5,898 nt of DNA from Enterovibrio sp042096095 (lineage in GTDB: Bacteria; Pseudomonadota; Gammaproteobacteria; Enterobacterales; Vibrionaceae). Within the stretch, counting starts at the first letter, position 1. Every line of letters begins with the position of its first letter. Under the pieces are notes generated by a model. The model had not been told where the DNA came from, did no database searches, and saw only the letters and a list, made by a program, of their open reading frames with translations. A program made the translations under genes and the position numbers. The stretch spans positions 1 to 5,898 of the forward strand of contig JBELME010000260.1 in the NCBI GenBank assembly GCA_042096095.1, given 5' to 3'. This document shows, one piece after another, positions 1 through 5,036 of the stretch.

Positions 1-274
1 TGATTTTCGCTCAAAGTGGATATTTACTAAATTGTTTATAGATACTTATGTTATTTAATTGGTTTCCCTATCTTCATTTTAAGCGCTATGTTTCATAATT
101 AATAAAGCGCGACTGAGGTCAGAGTTTTATATTTTAAGACAAAATTTAGTACATTTGACCTTGTAGCGCATCGTATTCTTGACTCATTATAAGGTTGTTG
201 TCTGATTGAGTGTGGTAGCTTACTTTTCATTGTTCCTCTCAGACCGATAAAAAATAATTAGAAAATTTATGGTT

Positions 275-313
275 CACAGCGTCTGTGTTCCAAACAGAGC
301 ATCAAAAAGATGC
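275..313. repeat. Cluster of three short overlapping or adjacent hairpins
   Basis: Three perfect 5-bp inverted repeats sit side by side: CACAG/CTGTG (275-279 with 283-287, 3-nt loop), TCTGT/ACAGA (282-286 with 294-298, 7-nt loop) and GCATC/GATGC (299-303 with 309-313, AAAAA loop). The first two overlap and could not form together. The block ends 9 nt before the octamer repeat, whose first unit contains a T5 run. It could be a weak terminator for a transcript entering from the left, but the stems are short and the T-run is not directly attached, so function is uncertain and chance is possible in 800 bp of intergenic DNA. Confidence 0.3.
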
Positions 314-322
314 CATTGTAGT

Positions 323-386
323 GTTTTTAAGTTTTTAAGTTTTTAAGTTTTTAAGTTTTTAAGTTTTTAATTTTTTAAGTTTTTAA
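323..386. repeat. 8-bp tandem repeat (GTTTTTAA) x 8
   Basis: Eight contiguous units of GTTTTTAA begin at 323, 331, 339, 347, 355, 363, 371 and 379. All are identical except the seventh, where T replaces G at 371. The array ends abruptly with GG at 387-388. Each unit contains TAA on both strands, and because 8 is not a multiple of 3 the array places stop codons in all three frames, so it cannot be coding. Octanucleotide microsatellites can gain or lose units by slipped-strand mispairing; each step would change the spacing of flanking sites by 8 bp. It lies 423 nt upstream of the tssB start codon. Confidence 0.95.
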
Positions 387-439
387 GGTTGGCAAGGTTC
401 TTAGGTGGTATCTATTAAAGTTCATTTATAACAATGGGA

Positions 440-455
440 TGTGATTGCACTCTCA
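440..455. promoter_or_regulatory. Candidate CRP (cAMP receptor protein) operator
   Basis: The 16-bp core reads TGTGA-N6-TCTCA, matching the CRP consensus TGTGA-N6-TCACA at nine of ten defined positions, with the correct 6-bp spacer. The flanking A at 439 and T at 456 also fit the symmetric consensus. The site is centred near 447.5, about 360 bp upstream of tssB and 53 bp downstream of the octamer array. CRP is known to affect T6SS expression in V. cholerae, which makes the site plausible. No strong -10/-35 pair was found at a standard class I or class II distance, so the regulated start is unknown. Confidence 0.45.
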
Positions 456-571
456 TGCTTGTAGTTGTTGGTCGTCGTTCTTTTTGAGATGCTCGATGAA
501 TTAGTGCTTTTTGTTTGCACCTACTATTAAAAGTGAACAACCCCCCTTTCTATGTCCCTCTGCTTGCATAT

Positions 572-603
572 GCTAAAGCCTTTTTATGTTTCTAAGGTTT
601 AGC
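572..603. repeat. 10-bp inverted repeat with one bulged base
   Basis: The left arm GCTAAA (572-577) plus CCTT (579-582), with G578 bulged, is complementary to AAGG (594-597) plus TTTAGC (598-603), leaving an 11-nt loop. No T-run follows directly, so it is not a typical intrinsic terminator. It could be a leader RNA hairpin if transcription starts upstream, or a protein-binding site. It is the longest inverted repeat I found in the intergenic region. Confidence 0.45.
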
Positions 604-609
604 TTCACT

Positions 610-635
610 AATTCATGATTTAGGCAATATGAATT
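610..635. repeat. Perfect 7-bp inverted repeat, operator-like
   Basis: AATTCAT (610-616) is repeated inverted as ATGAATT (629-635) around a 12-nt spacer. The half-site centres are 19 bp apart, close to two helical turns, which suits a dimeric DNA-binding protein on one face of the helix. No regulator can be named from the sequence. In DNA this AT-rich a 7-bp match may also arise by chance. Confidence 0.35.
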
Positions 636-654
636 TGTCTTCATCCTTTATTGG

Positions 655-673
655 TTTTTTATTTGTTAAAAAA
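655..673. repeat. A/T-only inverted repeat
   Basis: TTTTTTA (655-661) pairs with TAAAAAA (667-673) around a 5-nt loop. The stem contains only A-T pairs and is thermodynamically weak, so it is noted as part of the series of inverted repeats between 572 and 718 rather than as a likely terminator. A further pair CATGT/ACATG (680-684 with 697-701) and AAACC/GGTTT (702-706 with 714-718) follow immediately. Confidence 0.25.
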
Positions 674-766
674 GTAAGACATGTCCCTTTTTTAATACAT
701 GAAACCTTTATTCGGTTTAGATATTCATTTTGCGATTTATGACTCAACTGACAGGTCGAATCATCC

Positions 767-780
767 TCACCACCCGGTGA
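767..780 (+). promoter_or_regulatory. Small hairpin in the tssB leader
   Basis: TCACC (767-771) and GGTGA (776-780) form a perfect 5-bp stem with a 4-nt ACCC loop, and three of the five pairs are G-C. It ends 14 nt before the Shine-Dalgarno sequence of tssB, so in the mRNA it would sit just upstream of the ribosome footprint. It could affect leader stability or accessibility; there is no direct evidence of regulation. Confidence 0.35.
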
Positions 781-794
781 TATTTCTCTAGAAA

Positions 795-800
795 AAGGAG
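795..800 (+). promoter_or_regulatory. Ribosome binding site of tssB
   Basis: AAGGAG lies 9 nt before the ATG at 810. It is the strongest Shine-Dalgarno match in the window and supports the annotated tssB start as well as the idea that tssB is the first gene translated from this operon. Confidence 0.85.
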
Positions 801-809
801 AGCGAAAAA

Positions 810-1322
810 ATGGCGAAAGAGGGAAGTGTAGCGCCTAAAGAACGTATCAATATTAAATACGTTCCTGCCACAGGCGATGCCCAAGCGGAAATTGAACTTC
901 CGTTGAAACTTGTGGTTCTAGGCGACTTTAAAGGTCACCCAGAAGACACATCTATCGAAGAGCGCGAAGCGGTCTCGGTAGACAAAAACAACTTCACGTC
1001 GGTAATGCGCGAAAGCAACCTTTCCGTATCCGCGTCTGTGCCGAATGTAATGACTGAAGAGGAAGGTCAAGAGCTTCCTGTTGAGCTGTCATTCAAATCT
1101 CTGGCTGATTTCTCACCAGATTCCATTGCCAGCCAAGTGCCAGAGCTCAACAAAATTGTTGAACTTCGTGAAGCACTCGTGGCGCTAAAAGGCCCACTTG
1201 GCAATATTCCTGCCTTCCGTGCTCGTCTACAGGAGCTTCTGGCTTCTGAAGAGTCACGCGAGAAACTTCTTGCTGAACTCGATCTCGTGGGGGCTGAAGA
1301 GCAACCCGCAGACGACGCATAA
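810..1322 (+). CDS. tssB: T6SS contractile sheath small subunit TssB (VipA)
   Basis: The 170-residue product is the small subunit of the T6SS sheath. It pairs with TssC to form the cytoplasmic helical tube that contracts and drives the Hcp/VgrG needle out of the cell. Length and sequence fit the VipA family throughout: the N-terminal KEGSVAPKERINIKY stretch (3-17), the LVVLGDF strand (34-40), the VDKNNF block (57-62) and the helix SQVPELNKIVELREALVALK (108-127). In V. cholerae VipA, V110 and L113 in this helix are reported to be needed for VipB binding, and both residues occur at the same positions here. The tail is acidic. ATG at 810 has a strong ribosome binding site. It is the first gene of the operon, 30 nt ahead of tssC. 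Identification is very secure; function is by homology. Confidence 0.97.
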   Translation: MAKEGSVAPKERINIKYVPATGDAQAEIELPLKLVVLGDFKGHPEDTSIEEREAVSVDKNNFTSVMRESNLSVSASVPNVMTEEEGQELPVELSFKSLADFSPDSIASQVPELNKIVELREALVALKGPLGNIPAFRARLQELLASEESREKLLAELDLVGAEEQPADDA

Positions 1323-1337
1323 CCCACGAAGAAAGAG

Positions 1338-1344
1338 AAAAGGA
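1338..1344 (+). promoter_or_regulatory. Ribosome binding site deciding the tssC start
   Basis: AAAAGGA ends 8 nt before the ATG at 1353, a normal spacing, but only 2 nt before an in-frame TTG at 1347. It therefore supports ATG 1353 as the start of tssC over the two-codon-longer TTG start. Confidence 0.75.
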
Positions 1345-1352
1345 TTTTGTTA

Positions 1353-2828
1353 ATGTCCGTAACAGAGAAAGCGCCCGAAAGCGCGGATTACGCCACAGGT
1401 AGTCTGCTCGACGACATCATGGCGCAAACCCGTATGGCACCGAGCGAAGAAGGCTATGACATTGCCAAGAAAGGCGTGGCAGCATTCATCGAAAACCTTA
1501 TCGGTTCTGACCAAGATCAAGAGCCCGTCAACAAAGCATTGGTTGACCAAATGCTGGTTGAGCTGGACAAAAAGATCAGCTCACAGATGGATGAAATTCT
1601 TCACAGTGCGCCTGTGCAAGAAATGGAATCGTCTTGGCGTGGTCTGAAACTGCTTGTTGACCGCACTGATTTCCGTGAAAACATCAAAGTCGAAGTGCTT
1701 CATGCAACGAAGCAAGAGCTACTTGACGACTTCGAATTCGCGCCGGAAACCACACAAGCGGGTCTTTACAAGCACGTTTACTCTGCTGGTTATGGTCAGT
1801 TTGGTGGTGAGCCTGTTGGTGCACTGGTTGGTAACTATGCATTCACGCCGTCTACCCCTGACATGAAGCTTCTTCAGTACGTTGGTGCGGTAGGTGCAAT
1901 GGCTCACGCACCGTTCCTTTCATCGGTTGCGCCAGAGTTCTTCGGTATCGATTCATTCGAAGAGTTGCCAAACCTAAAAGACGTTGCTGCAACGTTCGAA
2001 AGCCCGCGTTACACCAAATGGCGCTCGCTGCGTGAATCTGAAGATGCGCGCTACCTAGGTTTGACTGCGCCACGTTTCCTACTGCGTGTTCCTTATGATC
2101 CAGTAGAAAACCCAATCACATCATTCAACTACCGTGAAAACGTTAGCGATTCACACGAAAGCTACCTATGGGGTAACACTGCATTTGCATTGGCATCACG
2201 GTTGACAGAGAGCTTCGCGAAGTACCGTTGGTGTCCGAACATTATCGGTCCTCAAAGCGGTGGTGCGATTGAAGATCTGCCTGTTCACCTGTTCGAATCT
2301 TTGGGTGCGCTGCAAGCGAAAATTCCGACAGAAGTGTTGATCACTGACCGTAAAGAGTTCGAATTGGCGGAAGAAGGTTTCATCTCGTTGACCATGCGTA
2401 AAGGCAGTGACAACGCGGCATTCTTCTCTGCGAACTCGATTCAAAAACCAAAAGTGTTCCCGAACACCAAAGAAGGCAAAGAAGCCGAGACCAACTACAA
2501 GTTGGGTACGCAACTTCCATACATGATGATCATCAACCGTTTGGCGCACTACATCAAAGTGCTACAACGTGAGCAGATCGGTTCTTGGAAAGAGCGTCAA
2601 GATCTTGAGCGCGAGCTGAACACGTGGATCCGTCAGTATGTTGCAGATCAGGAAAATCCGCCGGCAGATGTTCGTAGCCGTCGTCCACTTCGCGCAGCGA
2701 AGGTTGAAGTGAGTGATGTTGAGGGTGATCCAGGTTGGTACCAGGTGTCACTGGCAGTCCGTCCACACTTCAAGTACATGGGTGCCAACTTTGAGTTGTC
2801 ACTCGTAGGGCGTTTGGATCAGGCCTAA
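1353..2828 (+). CDS. tssC: T6SS contractile sheath large subunit TssC (VipB)
   Basis: The 491-residue product is the large sheath subunit. It interlocks with TssB to make the contractile sheath and displays the ClpV recognition helix that allows ATP-driven disassembly after contraction. The N-terminal segment LLDDIMAQTRMAP (18-30) corresponds to the VipB helix bound by ClpV in V. cholerae. Family blocks follow in order: SSWRGLKLLVDRTDFREN (93-110), GYGQFGGEPVGALVGNYAF (146-164), LGLTAPRFLLRVPY (235-248), YLWGNTAFA (271-279), NIIGPQSGGAIEDLP (296-310), KGSDNAAFFSANS (350-362) and LPYMMIINRLAHY (388-400). The C-terminal segment GANFELSLVGRLDQA (477-491) is the conserved sheath core end. Length matches VipB (about 490). 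ATG 1353 is preferred over TTG 1347 because of ribosome-binding-site spacing. The gene ends with tandem stops TAA-TAG and is followed after 3 nt by tssE. Confidence 0.97.
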   Translation: MSVTEKAPESADYATGSLLDDIMAQTRMAPSEEGYDIAKKGVAAFIENLIGSDQDQEPVNKALVDQMLVELDKKISSQMDEILHSAPVQEMESSWRGLKLLVDRTDFRENIKVEVLHATKQELLDDFEFAPETTQAGLYKHVYSAGYGQFGGEPVGALVGNYAFTPSTPDMKLLQYVGAVGAMAHAPFLSSVAPEFFGIDSFEELPNLKDVAATFESPRYTKWRSLRESEDARYLGLTAPRFLLRVPYDPVENPITSFNYRENVSDSHESYLWGNTAFALASRLTESFAKYRWCPNIIGPQSGGAIEDLPVHLFESLGALQAKIPTEVLITDRKEFELAEEGFISLTMRKGSDNAAFFSANSIQKPKVFPNTKEGKEAETNYKLGTQLPYMMIINRLAHYIKVLQREQIGSWKERQDLERELNTWIRQYVADQENPPADVRSRRPLRAAKVEVSDVEGDPGWYQVSLAVRPHFKYMGANFELSLVGRLDQA

Positions 2829-2831
2829 TAG

Positions 2832-3269
2832 ATGGCACTTCCTGACGCAGAAGACAGTGCGTATGGCGTCAGTTTCTTCCAACGGTTAGAAGCTGACGCG
2901 CCAAAACGTTCTGTGACACAAGGGCCCGATCCGGCCGACGTGTTTGAGTCGTTGAAACACAATGTGTCGAACCTGCTTAACGCGCGCATTGGGGAATCCC
3001 TCAGTGCGCCCGAATTAGGCCTTATCGACTTCAACGATGCATCGCTAAGCTCTCACGATCTTGCTGTGCAAATCCGTCGTGCAATCCGGCATTGCTTGCA
3101 AACCTATGAACCCCGTCTCAAGAACATGGACATCATTGTTCAGCCTGATAACGGGTCACCGCTCAACTTGCGGTTCCAGATCGTCGCGTCGGTCAATGTG
3201 GGTGCGCTTCACCGCAAATTCCAGATTGATCTGCTTTTAGATAGCAATCGAAAATACAGAGTCGTATAA
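2832..3269 (+). CDS. tssE: T6SS baseplate subunit TssE (gp25-like)
   Basis: The 145-residue product is the T6SS homologue of phage T4 gp25, a baseplate wedge protein that helps start sheath assembly in the cytoplasm. Visible signatures are FFQRLE (15-20), LLNARIGESLSAPELGLIDF (48-67) and the diagnostic EPRL motif (93-96), reported as important for sheath assembly. The C-terminal strands LRFQIVASV and FQIDLLLD complete the gp25-like fold. Length fits the family (roughly 130-180). Despite the old 'lysozyme-like' domain label, the family has a structural role. The ATG begins 3 nt after the tssC stop and has only a weak AGG (2821-2823) in front, so its translation probably depends on ribosomes finishing tssC. 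Its stop codon abuts the tssF start with no gap. Confidence 0.95.
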   Translation: MALPDAEDSAYGVSFFQRLEADAPKRSVTQGPDPADVFESLKHNVSNLLNARIGESLSAPELGLIDFNDASLSSHDLAVQIRRAIRHCLQTYEPRLKNMDIIVQPDNGSPLNLRFQIVASVNVGALHRKFQIDLLLDSNRKYRVV

Positions 3270-5036
3270 GTGTCAAGGAATCGATATTTCAGGGATGAGC
3301 TTGCTTTCCTAAGAGAGCAAGGACTCGAGTTTACGGAAGTCTATCCGCAGCTTGCCCGTTTTTTAAACAGTCGAAACACAGACCCGGATGTCGAGCGTTT
3401 GCTTGAGGGTTTTGCGTTTCTGACGGGACGGCTTCGCGAAAAAGTGGAAGACGAGTTTCCTGAGCTAACGCATTCCATCATCAATATGCTGTGGCCGAAC
3501 TATCTCCGTCCTGTGCCGAGCATCAGCATTGTTCAGTTCTCGCCTGATGAAAAGGCGATCACCTTTGGGCAAACGGTCGAAAAAGGCACGCAGCTCGATG
3601 CGAATCCTGTCTTTGGTACGGTTTGTCATTTCAGTACCTGTCGAGACACAGAGGTATACCCGCTGCGTCGCAACAGCGTCAGTACCGTGCACACCCGTGA
3701 AGCGTCTTTGGTGGATGTCGACATGACGATTTTGGGCGACCAAAGTGCCGGTCAAATCGGATTAAAATCGTTACGCTTTTTCTTGGGGGGTGAAACTTAC
3801 AGCGCACAGATGTTGTATCTGTGGTTGAGTCACTACCTCGATAAAGTCGAAATACTGGTCGGTGACCACGTCGTTACCTTGCCAAAAAACAGTTTTCGCG
3901 CGGTGGGCTTCGAATCCGAAGACGCCATTCTTCCTTACCCAAAAAACGTCTACGAAGGCTATCGCATTCTTCAGGAGTATCTGTCATTTCCTGAAGCCTT
4001 CTTGTTCTTTGAAGTGAAGGATTTAGGTAAGTACATTCCACCTAAAGCAACGGGTGATTTCACGTTGCGCTTTAGCTTTTCGAAAACACTGCCGCCGGAT
4101 GTGCGTGTAAAAGAGGACAGCTTTGAGCTTTACTGTGTGCCAGTTATCAACCTCTTTACCCATGATGCAGATCCGATTGATCTCACCGGGAAAAGCACCG
4201 AATACAAAGTCACCCCATCCAGTCGTTATGCCTCGCATTATGAGGTGTTCAGTGTCGATCAAGTGCAAGGGTGGCAAGAAAACAATGTCGGGCGTATTCG
4301 TGGGCAAATAAGAAATTACACCCCATTCGAGAGCTTCCAGCATGAAATCGAACGCGCGAGAGATCGCAAAGCCTTGTATTACCGCGTGCGTGTTCGAGAC
4401 AGCATTCATAGCGATGGCTTTGATCATCACATTTCATTTGTGCGCAGCGATGAAACCGAGTGTACCGGCTTCAGTGAAGCCATTTCGCTGACGCTAACTT
4501 GCACGAACCGCCAACTCCCGATGGAGCTAGGTAAAGGCGATATCTGTGTGCCGACTGACACATCGCCTGCCTATGCCAAGTTTGGCAACTTGACCGAACC
4601 AACAGCACCTATGCGCCCCATGCTTGATGGCACCTTGCTATGGACGTTGATTTCCAACCTGTCGCTTAACTACTTGTCGTTGTTATCCAAAGATGCGTTG
4701 TCGTCAGTGCTTCGCGCATACGATTTCCGCGCCTTGGTTGATCGCCAAGCTGAGCGTGTTTCTCGTCATCGATTAGATGGCATTGTCGACATTCAGTCTG
4801 CACCGATTGAGAAGTTGATCCGAGGCTTAGCCGTTCGCGGTTTGCGTTCTGAAATCACGTTGGTGCAATCCGCGTTTGGCTCCGAAGGCGAACTCTACCT
4901 ATTCGGTACAGTGTTAAGCCGATTTTTCTCGCTGTACGCCAGTATCAATTCGTTTCACGAGCTTGTCGTGATCAACGCAGATAACCAGGAAAGGTACACA
5001 TGGGGTATTCAGAACGGTCAGCAACCTCTGACTTAG
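3270..5036 (+). CDS. tssF: T6SS baseplate subunit TssF (VasA family)
   Basis: The 588-residue product is a main baseplate wedge component. Two TssF copies join one TssG, and this complex binds TssK and TssE around the VgrG hub in the cytoplasm. Hallmarks are the N-terminal YFRDELAFLREQGLEF (6-21), DPDVERLLEGFAFLTGRLRE (38-57), the LWPNYLRPVPS block (74-84), and near the C-terminus the EGELYLFG...RFFSLYASINSFHEL stretch (about 539-565), followed by a W-G-QPL tail typical of the family. Length is normal (about 580-620). The start is GTG at 3270, directly after the tssE TAA; no ATG gives the conserved N-terminus, and only a weak purine stretch (3258-3261) precedes it, so translation is probably coupled to tssE. 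No catalytic motif or membrane segment is seen. The last 37 nt overlap tssG. Confidence 0.96.
   Translation: MSRNRYFRDELAFLREQGLEFTEVYPQLARFLNSRNTDPDVERLLEGFAFLTGRLREKVEDEFPELTHSIINMLWPNYLRPVPSISIVQFSPDEKAITFGQTVEKGTQLDANPVFGTVCHFSTCRDTEVYPLRRNSVSTVHTREASLVDVDMTILGDQSAGQIGLKSLRFFLGGETYSAQMLYLWLSHYLDKVEILVGDHVVTLPKNSFRAVGFESEDAILPYPKNVYEGYRILQEYLSFPEAFLFFEVKDLGKYIPPKATGDFTLRFSFSKTLPPDVRVKEDSFELYCVPVINLFTHDADPIDLTGKSTEYKVTPSSRYASHYEVFSVDQVQGWQENNVGRIRGQIRNYTPFESFQHEIERARDRKALYYRVRVRDSIHSDGFDHHISFVRSDETECTGFSEAISLTLTCTNRQLPMELGKGDICVPTDTSPAYAKFGNLTEPTAPMRPMLDGTLLWTLISNLSLNYLSLLSKDALSSVLRAYDFRALVDRQAERVSRHRLDGIVDIQSAPIEKLIRGLAVRGLRSEITLVQSAFGSEGELYLFGTVLSRFFSLYASINSFHELVVINADNQERYTWGIQNGQQPLT
4987..4994 (+). 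promoter_or_regulatory. Ribosome binding site of tssG, inside tssF
   Basis: AGGAAAGG lies within the tssF coding sequence and ends 5 nt before the ATG at 5000. It supports that ATG over the next in-frame ATG at 5063, which has no Shine-Dalgarno match, and so establishes the 37-nt overlap of tssF and tssG. Confidence 0.7.

Larger units (their letters stand above)
1..809. other. AT-rich non-coding region upstream of the T6SS operon
   Basis: No open reading frame of 60 codons or more was found on either strand, and the shorter ones lack convincing ribosome binding sites. The base composition is visibly richer in A and T than the genes that follow, with many runs of T or A. It contains the octamer repeat, a CRP-like operator and several inverted repeats listed separately. 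Positions 1-270 hold little that can be named: a GCGCT/AGCGC inverted repeat (83-87 with 106-110, 18-nt spacer) is the only structure noted there. Nothing at the left edge can be recognised as the end of a neighbouring gene. In V. cholerae-type clusters the region before vipA carries regulatory input, so this is most likely the control region of the operon, but no core promoter could be placed with confidence. Confidence 0.8.

Noticed and set aside
275..330. Intrinsic terminator of an upstream gene (GCATC/GATGC hairpin then T-run)
   Set aside because: The stem is only 5 bp and the T-run starts about 10 nt after it, so it does not fit a Rho-independent terminator, and no upstream gene is visible.
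389..405. Sigma-54-like promoter beginning TTGGCA directly after the octamer repeat
   Set aside because: The -24 half is good, but at the correct distance the -12 GC dinucleotide is replaced by AG (403-404). Without the GC it should not be recognised, so it is not annotated as a promoter.
553..570. Second sigma-54-like site with a good -12 half (TTGCA at 564-568)
   Set aside because: The -24 half reads TGTCCC instead of TGGCAC and lacks the essential GG. Half-matches like this are common by chance.
455..602. Mini-ORFs in the leader: 455-487 (10 codons) and 552-602 (16 codons)
   Set aside because: Neither has a Shine-Dalgarno sequence, and both are of a length expected by chance.
660..745. 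Sigma-70 promoter just before tssB (for example TTAATA at 692, TTTAGA at 716)
   Set aside because: No -35/-10 pair with acceptable spacing and match could be assembled; a promoter may exist here but I cannot place it.
686..798. Possible pairing of CCTTTTT (686-692) with AAAAAGG overlapping the tssB ribosome binding site (792-798)
   Set aside because: The pairing is 7 bp of mostly A-T over about 100 nt, and a second CCTTTTT (579-585) would do as well. Too unspecific to claim a ribosome-binding-site switch.
1067..1327. 86-codon minus-strand frame antisense to tssB
   Set aside because: It is rich in Ser and Arg with low complexity, as expected from the reverse reading of the tssB codons, has no recognisable domain, and overlaps a secure gene.
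2196..2549. 117-codon minus-strand frame within tssC
   Set aside because: Shadow of the highly conserved tssC coding sequence; no domain recognised and no plausible independent gene context.
4023..4430. 135-codon minus-strand frame within tssF
   Set aside because: Shadow frame in the middle of a full-length TssF; product not recognised and no ribosome binding site support.
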